The translations under genes and the position numbers were made by a program. From Prado023 sp963700475 (GTDB lineage: Bacteria > Actinomycetota > Actinomycetes > S36-B12 > CAIYMF01), in contig CAVOXR010000009.1 in the NCBI GenBank assembly GCA_963700475.1, positions 1 through 64,000 on the forward strand: a stretch of 64,000 bases of DNA, given 5' to 3'. The stretch's first letter is position 1, and every line of letters begins with the position of its first letter. Below, piece after piece: positions 58,362-64,000 of the stretch. The notes beneath the pieces were generated by a model, which was not told the origin of the DNA, ran no database searches, and was given only the letters and a program-made list of their open reading frames with translations.

Positions 58362-60903
58362 TGTCCGCCATGAAGGTGATGCGCCTCGTCGCGGGGGCCG
58401 CCGGTGTGCTGCTCGTGGCAGGGGCCGCGGGTCCCGGTGCTGCGGCGGTGACGACCGAGGATTCCGGTGACGTCCAGGCGACCGTCCGCAAGACCGTCCT
58501 GCAGACCGGTTCGGCGACCGGCGAGATCGCCACCAGCCGCATGTACACGCAGATCTCGGCTGTCGGTAACGGCACCAAGACGGTCGTGGTCCCGGTCGGG
58601 ACGACCAGCAACCGCAACCTCAACGAGTTCGGCGCGTTCCCCATGGAGGGTGAGTCCATGGTGGTCGACCTCAGCGTCTCCGACGGCGTGGGGACCGAGG
58701 AGCGCACGCTGACCGATGCTGAGATCGCCCCGATGGAGGTCTCGGTCAAGGTCATGCTTGACGGCGTCGAGGTCGCGCCCGAGGACCTGGTCGGAGAAGA
58801 GCGGTGTGGTGGACGTGGAGTACACGGTGCGCAACACCACCGCGAAGACCGGTCCGGTGACCTACACCGACGTCGAGGGCAAGGAGATCACCGAGGACAT
58901 CGAGACCGCGGACCCGTTCGCGGGTTCGCTCGACGTGATCCTGCCGCAGGGCTTCAACGAGGTCACCGCCCCAGGCGCCACGATCGCAGGCAACGGCCAG
59001 AACGAGACGCAGCTCGGCTACACCTTCGTCCTGTTCCCGCCGCTGGGTTCGGCCGAGGTGAAGGTCGGCTACCAGTCGCGGGTCACCAACGGTCAGATGC
59101 CGGCGGCTGAGTTCGCCTTCCTTCCGATCGTGCCGTTCGACAACAGCACCATCGCCGGGACGACCGAGGCCTACAAGGGTGGCGCCGCCACCGGTGCCGC
59201 GATCTTCGGCGCCGGTCAGCAGATCGGCGACAACCTGCTCAAGCTCCAGGAGGGCGCGGGCAAGCTGGTCGCGGGCCTGGGTCAGCTGTCGGCAGGTGCG
59301 ACCGCGCTGAATACCGGGCTCGACAGTGCGGCGTCGGGATCCCAGGAGTTGGCTGACGGCAGCGCGCAGCTGTCCGATGGCCTCAACGAACTGGACAGCA
59401 GTGTCCCGGCGTTGGAGGAGGGCGTGTCGGACCTCAACGCCGGCGCCCAGACAGCTCAACGACGGCGCGCAGCAGGTCGCGGACGGCAACGAGAAGTTGG
59501 CGGAGGGTGCCGACGAGCTCAACGCCAACGTGCCTGCGCTGGCAAAGGGCGTGGGTGACCTGAACACGGGCGCAGCAGGCCTAGCTGCAGGAATGGCGGC
59601 GCTCGACAAGGGGCTAGCGGATCTCTACGCGGGCGTGGATGCACTGCCGGAGACCGTGAAGGCGGGTTGCAACGGACCCGAACTATCTGGGCCTGACTCG
59701 CGCATCCTGACGGGCTGATCAAGAGACATCGGGACCTTCGACGACCACACCGGGACCAAGACGGTCAGTGGTGGACTCTCCTCGATCGTCGCCCTCGTGA
59801 CGGGACCGACCGGTGCTCAGGCGAACGTGGCAGTGGCACCTACGGGGCTGGAGGCAGCTGACGGTGGCGGCGCCGCTCAATTGCGGAGCGCAACTGCACG
59901 GACCCTGTCCGCGTGCACGCGGTGACGGCAGGCGATAACCGCGCTCACCAAGGTAGAACTGACCCAACTCAGGACGGCCCATTCGTAGGTGGCGCCCTGC
60001 AGCAGATCGCGACGACGTCGGCATCGCGTCGCCAGTTGAACTGCAAGCTGTATGACACGGCCAACTTCCCAGCTGGATGCAGACGGATCCACCAACCGGC
60101 TGTGGGGCGTCATCAGCTGCTGCAGATCGTCCGGGCCGGAATCCCGGACTCTGGTCGACGGGATCCGCCAGGTCGAAGGCAGCTCCTGCCCAAGATCGGC
60201 GTCCCGAAGGCGACATGCGATCCGAAGTCATCGCTCGGCGTGCTCTGCTGCATTGACTGCCGGCGCCGCTGCGCTCGCTACGGGACCTCCAGCCTGAACT
60301 CCAAGGTTCCGGCGCTATCGAGTGGCGTGAATCCGCTCGCTGCGGGCGCGAACCAGTTGGCTGACGGCTCCGCTCAGGTGGCTGATGGTACTGATCAGTT
60401 GGCCGAGGGGACCGAGACGCTCGACGCCAAGGTGCCCGCGCTCGCTGACGGGGTGAACCAGCTGGCTGCTGGTGGTGATCAGGTGGCCGCGGGCAACGAG
60501 CAGTTGGCCACCGGTCTCACGTCGGCGGCGGATGGCTCCGGGCAACTGGCTGAGGGCCTCGGCTCGGCCGAGCCGGGTGGCGCGCAGATCGAGGACGGCG
60601 CTGGACGGTTGAAGAAGGAGGGTGCCGACGAGCTGGCGAAGACCGGCAAGGAGGCACAGCTCGGCTACGCCAAGAACGTGGCGCTCCTCGAGGCGGCCCA
60701 GCAGGCTGGTCTCGAGGGCGCGGGCATCCCGTTCGGCAACGCCGAGGGGACCGACGTCGTGACGACGGCGGCCTACCAGATGTAGCTCGCCGGCATCTCG
60801 GTCGATACGGAGAACACGGCGCTGAAGTACATCCTTGCGGCCGCTGATGATCGCCGCAGGAGCGCTCGCCGGGGTGATCGCCGCCCGGAAGCTCGCCAGC
60901 TAG
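58361..60903 (+). CDS. Secreted protein with xxxLxxG heptad repeats and C-terminal membrane helix (frameshifted)
   Basis: About 845 residues when joined. A signal peptide (LVAGAAGVLLVAGAAG), a beta-rich N-terminal domain (58,440-59,200) with DVEYTVRNTTAKTGPVTYTD and LPQGFNEVTAPGATI, then two blocks of heptad repeats such as LADGSAQLSDGLNEL and LADGSAQVADGTDQLAEG (59,260-59,650 and 60,295-60,600), with a damaged linker between them, and a final helix AMIAAGALAGVIAARKL. Breaks lie near 58,795, 59,450, 59,670, 59,720, 59,920, 60,060, 60,290, 60,780 and 60,850. The heptads match the TIGR03057-type repeats of YhgE/Pip-like and MMPL-associated proteins; function unknown. Its TAG overlaps the TAG of the convergent methyltransferase in CTAG. 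Confidence 0.72.
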
Positions 60904-61898
60904 TCAGGCGGCCTTGCGCCAGCACCACCATCTGCCCGGCACCCGATGATCAGGGTGCCGGGCAGATGCGTTCCGCGCAGGGGGCTCCACCCGCCCCACG
61001 TGGCGTCGTTCCAGTCCGGCCACTCGGGCTCGACGATCCGCTCGATGGCGAAGCCTGCGCCGACAAGCGCGGCCACGTAGTCGCCGATCGTCCGGTGGAA
61101 CTCGGCGTACACCGCCGCACCTGACCCGTCACGTTCCACGTACGGAGTCCGGTCGAAGTAGGAGCCTGACGCGGAGAGCCCGGCCGGACCCGGGTCGTCC
61201 GGGAACGCCCAGCGGATCGGGTGGGTCACGGAGAACACCCACCGCCCACCCGGCCGCAGGACGCGCCGGACCTCGCCAAGGAGCCGGGGGAGGTCCCCCA
61301 CGAACTGGATCGCCCCGTACGAGGCGAACGCCACATCGAAGGACGCGTCGATGAACGGAAGCGCAGTGGCCGTTGCCACCAGGACATCGAGCCGCCCATT
61401 CTCGGCCGCGCCCCCGGAGCGCCCGCTCACGATCGCGTCGGGGTTGCTGGGTCCCACCAGTGATCCCGTCGGATCTGAACGAACGCGATCCGCCGAAACC
61501 CGACGCGATGCTGTGGGAAGTGGGGGAGCGGAGGGGTGCGGCGGTGCGAGGTGGGGTAACGCGTGCCGCAGCTGTGCGATCGAGATGTCGATCCCGACCG
61601 CGTGGACGCCCCGATCGGCCAGCCAACGTGAGCACTGCGCCGCCCCGCAGCCCACCTCAAGGACCCGCGCCCCCACCAGGTCCTCCACCGACCCGAGCAG
61701 CCCAGCTTCTGCCTCGGTGAGCCCTTCCGGCCCCCAGACGAACGCGCTGGGCCCACCGCCAGCGTTGTGGTAGTCAATTCGGTCGATTGAATCGACGGAA
61801 TCGACTACCGCAAACGCATCACCGGCCAGGAACGCCCCGTGCTCAGCTTGGTACGCGTCGGCCTCGGCCTCCCAGTACGTGCGCGATGCCCGGTCCAC
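60900..61898 (-). CDS. SAM-dependent methyltransferase with two palindrome-encoded insertions
   Basis: 332 residues from the ATG at 61,896-61,898: MDRASRTYWEAEADAYQAEH. Class I methyltransferase motifs: ARVLEVGCGAAQCSRWLA (motif I), AVGIDISIAQLRHA, VATATALPFIDASFDVAFAS, LLGEVRRVLRPGGRWVFSVT. Two stretches look foreign to the fold: VVDSVDSIDRIDYHN (codons at 61,769-61,809), encoded by palindrome family B, and about 45 Pro/Ser/Arg-rich residues between motif II and VATATALPF, encoded by another inverted repeat (61,432-61,509). Substrate unknown. The frame stays open through both. Confidence 0.85.
   Translation of the reverse strand: MDRASRTYWEAEADAYQAEHGAFLAGDAFAVVDSVDSIDRIDYHNAGGGPSAFVWGPEGLTEAEAGLLGSVEDLVGARVLEVGCGAAQCSRWLADRGVHAVGIDISIAQLRHALPHLAPPHPSAPPLPTASRRVSADRVRSDPTGSLVGPSNPDAIVSGRSGGAAENGRLDVLVATATALPFIDASFDVAFASYGAIQFVGDLPRLLGEVRRVLRPGGRWVFSVTHPIRWAFPDDPGPAGLSASGSYFDRTPYVERDGSGAAVYAEFHRTIGDYVAALVGAGFAIERIVEPEWPDWNDATWGGWSPLRGTHLPGTLIIGCRADGGAGARPPD
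61432..61509. repeat. Inverted-repeat element inside the methyltransferase gene
   Basis: ATCGCGTCGGGGTT (61,432-61,445) faces AAACCCGACGCGAT (61,496-61,509), differing by one G, with a nested CGGATC / GATCCG hairpin inside. At 78 bases it is a multiple of 3, so it keeps the reading frame. It encodes a low-complexity Pro/Ser/Arg segment. Confidence 0.7.
61769..61809. repeat. Palindromic repeat family B, copy 2, in a coding gene
   Basis: 41 bases: GGTAGTCAATTC at the left, GAATCGACTACC at the right, and a centre starting GGTCGATT. Same length and ends as the copy at 50,687. It adds the Asp/Ser/Ile-rich peptide VVDSVDSIDRIDYHN to the methyltransferase near residue 35. Arms extend further as GCGTT / AACGC with small gaps. 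Confidence 0.82.
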
Positions 61899-62091
61899 CT
61901 CGTCCGCCCCGATCCCGGACCGCCCCGCCGACCCCTCCCCACCGCCCAGCCCGCTTCGAGAGGTTCGTCCGATTCGTCCGGTCGTGGCGGGGTTGAGATC
62001 ACGTGCGGTATCCTGTCAGGGCGTTACGGGCCTGCAGCGTCTCAGACGTAGTAGGCGCGCGCGTTCATGTCGTCCCCACCGGTCACAACTT

Positions 62092-62113
62092 CACCGGCCA
62101 AGGAACGCCGGTG
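62092..62113 (+). promoter_or_regulatory. Hairpin in the rpsA leader
   Basis: CACCGG (62,092-62,097) and CCGGTG (62,108-62,113) form a stem with a 10-base loop, 56 bases before the rpsA start. S1 represses its own mRNA in enteric bacteria; whether this hairpin has such a role is speculation. The rest of the gap 61,899-62,168 shows no gene. Confidence 0.25.
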
Positions 62114-62168
62114 AACACTGGCCCGTGCACGTGACCACGACATCTATCCACCGGAGCAGAACCACTCC

Positions 62169-63635
62169 ATGACCATCACCCCCACTGCCGCACCGCAGGT
62201 CGCGATCAACGACATCGGTAGCGTTGAGGATTTCCTGGCCGCGATCGACGCGACCATCAAGAACTTCGATGACGGCGACATCGTCGAGGGCACCATCGTC
62301 AAGGTCGACCGCGACGAGGTCCTTCTCGATATCGGCTACAAGACCGAGGGCGTCATCCCCTCCCGCGAGCTGTCCATCAAGCACGACGTGGACCCGTCCG
62401 AGATCGTGTCGGTCGGCGACGTCGTCGAGGCCCTGGTCCTTCAGAAGGAGGACAAGGAGGGTCGTCTGATCCTGTCCAAGAAGCGCGCACAGTACGAGCG
62501 CGCCTGGGGCACGATCGAGAAGATCAAGGAGGAGGACGGCGTCGTCACCGGCAAGGTGATCGAGGTCGTCAAGGGCGGCCTGATCCTCGACATCGGCCTG
62601 CGCGGCTTCCTGCCCGCGTCGCTGGTCGAGATGCGCCGCGTCCGCGACCTCCAGCCGTACGTCGGCAAGGAGATCGAGGCCAAGATCATCGAGCTGGACA
62701 AGAACCGCAACAACGTGGTCCTGTCCCGCCGTGCGTGGCTGGAGCAGACGCAGTCCGAGGTCCGCTCCAACTTCCTCAACCAGCTCCAGCGCGGCCAGAT
62801 CCGCAACGGCGTCGTGTCCTCCATCGTCAACTTCGGCGCGTTCGTCGACCTTGGCGGCGTGGACGGCCTGGTGCACGTCTCCGAGCTGTCCTGGAAGCAC
62901 ATCGACCACCCGAGCGAGGTCGTGGCCGTCGGCGACGAGGTCACCGTGGAGGTGCTCGACGTCGACATGGACCGCGAGCGCGTCTCGCTGTCGCTCAAGG
63001 CGACCCAGGAGGATCCGTGGCAGCACTTCGCCCGGACCCACCAGATGGGCCAGGTCGTGCCGGGCAAGGTCACCAAGCTCGTCCCGTTCGGCGCGTTCGT
63101 GCGCGTCGAGGAGGGCATCGAGGGCCTGGTGCACATCTCCGAGCTGGCCGAGCGCCACGTGGAGATCCCCGAGCAGGTCGTGACCGTCAACGACGACATC
63201 TTCGTCAAGGTCATCGACATCGACCTCGAGCGTCGTCGGATCTCGCTGAGCCTCAAGCAGGCCAACGAGAACACGACCGGTGCCGGCTCCGAGGAGTTCG
63301 ACCCCTACCTGTACGGCATGGCCCCGTCCTACGACGAGGCTGGCGCGTACATCGGTCCCGAGGGCTTCGACCCCGAGACCGGCGAGTGGAAGGTCGGCTT
63401 CGAGGACCAGCGCTCCGAGTGGGAGGCGCAGTACGCCGAGGCGCACGCCCGCTGGGAGCAGCACATGAAGCAGGTCGAGGAGGCCAAGACGGCCGACCAG
63501 AATGCGGCTCTCGAGACCGGCGAGGGTGTGGGCTCCTACAGCTCCGAGGCCCCTGCGGCCGAGGAGGGCGCTGGCACCCTGGCCACCGACGAGGCCCTGC
63601 AGGCCCTGCGCGAGAAGCTGACCGGCGGCGCGTGA
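62169..63635 (+). CDS. rpsA: 30S ribosomal protein S1
   Basis: S1 binds mRNA on the small subunit. 488 residues from ATG 62,169, frame intact. Four S1 (OB-fold) domains: about 35-105 (GDIVEGTIVKVDRDEVLLDI), 122-190 (VVTGKVIEVVKGGLILDIGL), 207-277 (RNGVVSSIVNFGAFVDLGGV) and 293-364 (VVPGKVTKLVPFGAFVRVEE), then a conserved actinobacterial tail (YGMAPSYDEAGAYIGPEGFD) and an acidic Ala/Glu-rich end. Four domains is the usual actinobacterial form, against six in proteobacteria. Confidence 0.97.
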   Translation: MTITPTAAPQVAINDIGSVEDFLAAIDATIKNFDDGDIVEGTIVKVDRDEVLLDIGYKTEGVIPSRELSIKHDVDPSEIVSVGDVVEALVLQKEDKEGRLILSKKRAQYERAWGTIEKIKEEDGVVTGKVIEVVKGGLILDIGLRGFLPASLVEMRRVRDLQPYVGKEIEAKIIELDKNRNNVVLSRRAWLEQTQSEVRSNFLNQLQRGQIRNGVVSSIVNFGAFVDLGGVDGLVHVSELSWKHIDHPSEVVAVGDEVTVEVLDVDMDRERVSLSLKATQEDPWQHFARTHQMGQVVPGKVTKLVPFGAFVRVEEGIEGLVHISELAERHVEIPEQVVTVNDDIFVKVIDIDLERRRISLSLKQANENTTGAGSEEFDPYLYGMAPSYDEAGAYIGPEGFDPETGEWKVGFEDQRSEWEAQYAEAHARWEQHMKQVEEAKTADQNAALETGEGVGSYSSEAPAAEEGAGTLATDEALQALREKLTGGA

Positions 63636-63674
63636 ATCGCTGACGGTTCGGCAGCTCTGGCTGGCTGAACGCAC

Positions 63675-63711
63675 GAACGGCCCCGGGACCCACGTGGTTC
63701 CGGGGCCGTTC
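63675..63711 (+). terminator. Terminator after rpsA
   Basis: GAACGGCCCCGG / CCGGGGCCGTTC with a 13-base loop, 40 bases after the rpsA stop. Perfect 12-base stem and very GC-rich. No U-tract follows. Confidence 0.8.
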
Positions 63712-64000
63712 GGCGTGTGGGGCGCCGCCGCAGCGTGCCGACGCCCATCCCCAACGCGTTCGTCCGCTTCCCGCGGCCGATGACGAGTCCCCGCCGCCGC
63801 CCGGCCCCGATCGGATTCGTCCGCTTTCCGGCGGACGAATCCGGGGGTGAACCGGAATTCGGACCGTGGATCGTCGGAGATCCGGACCACGGTGGGTAGC
63901 TGACGCCCGGGGGATCCGGACGACGCGTGAGCCCACTGGCGCCGACTGCCCGGCCCGGCGCGGATCAGGCTGGCGGGCTGATGATCGGCTCGTCCGCGTC
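63712..64000. other. No clear gene; perfect inverted repeat at 63,812-63,843
   Basis: CGGATTCGTCCGC / GCGGACGAATCCG with a 6-base loop forms a perfect 13-base stem. A related half-site TTCGTCCGCTTCCCG lies 57 bases upstream. On the minus strand the last 36 bases could be the end of a reading frame (DADEPIISPPA and TGA at 63,965-63,967), too short to call. coaE, which often follows rpsA in actinobacteria, is not seen before the edge. Confidence 0.5.

Noticed and set aside
50687..61809. CRISPR array formed by the two 41-base repeats
   Set aside because: Only two copies, 11 kb apart, with no regular spacers or cas genes; palindromic elements instead.
61993..62014. TTGAGA and TATCCT as the rpsA promoter
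   Set aside because: The half-sites are only 10 bases apart, too close for a sigma-70-type promoter.
63719..63899. Short open frames in the last 300 bases on both strands
   Set aside because: They cover the inverted repeat and low-complexity Pro/Arg sequence, with no ribosome site or similarity I recognise.

Overview
The window is a chimera of two unrelated bacterial genomes. Bases 1 to about 12,140 are moderate-to-low GC and read like a Bacteroidetes chromosome. From about 12,150 to 64,000 the DNA is very GC-rich and carries a typical actinobacterial gene order. The switch falls inside frr: the C-terminal third of a Bacteroidetes ribosome recycling factor runs directly into an actinobacterial acetyltransferase-like gene. 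This looks like an assembly join, not gene transfer, because both sides carry single-copy housekeeping genes. Many core genes in both parts (recX, prmC, ribD, dxs, rarA, alaS, pilC, aroC, aroK, livJ and livM) are split by single-base indels. These are almost certainly read errors, as expected of a metagenomic contig, so I give each such gene as one feature across its frames.

Bacteroidetes part: prfB with its programmed +1 frameshift site (minus strand), recX, prmC, ribD, a secreted TPR/caspase-like protein followed at once by a beta-propeller sensor with a SpoIIE-type phosphatase, dxs, an OmpA-type lipoprotein, and the frr fragment.

Actinobacterial part: rarA, a small alaS-linked protein, alaS, ruvX, mltG and aroE lead into a type IV pilus (T4P) locus of about 18 kb: DUF4388/PATAN protein, pilB, pilT, pilC, two major-type prepilins, a membrane protein, a large prepilin with a fibronectin III domain, PilW- and PilX-like minor pilins, the prepilin peptidase, and pilM, pilN, pilO and a PilP-like protein. 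The locus splits the shikimate genes: aroE lies before it and aroC, aroK, aroB and aroQ after it. Then come efp, nusB, a short tRNA-Leu(CAA), a PdtaR-type ANTAR regulator, a branched-chain amino acid ABC transporter (livJHMGF), a DUF554 protein, a hotdog thioesterase, polA, a DUF3068 protein, two paralogous hydrolase lipoproteins, a membrane protein with a heptad-repeat protein, a methyltransferase and rpsA. The pdtaR-polA-rpsA order resembles that of mycobacteria.

The most interesting non-coding signals are five WhiG/FliA (sigma-28)-like promoter boxes, TCAAG or TCATT, then 16-17 bases, then CGAT, all found in front of T4P transcription units, and several families of palindromic elements. 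Two of these families have two copies each, and palindromes lie inside or at the start of coding genes. They suggest a flagellar-type sigma factor regulon for the pili and mobile palindromes that add peptide segments to proteins.
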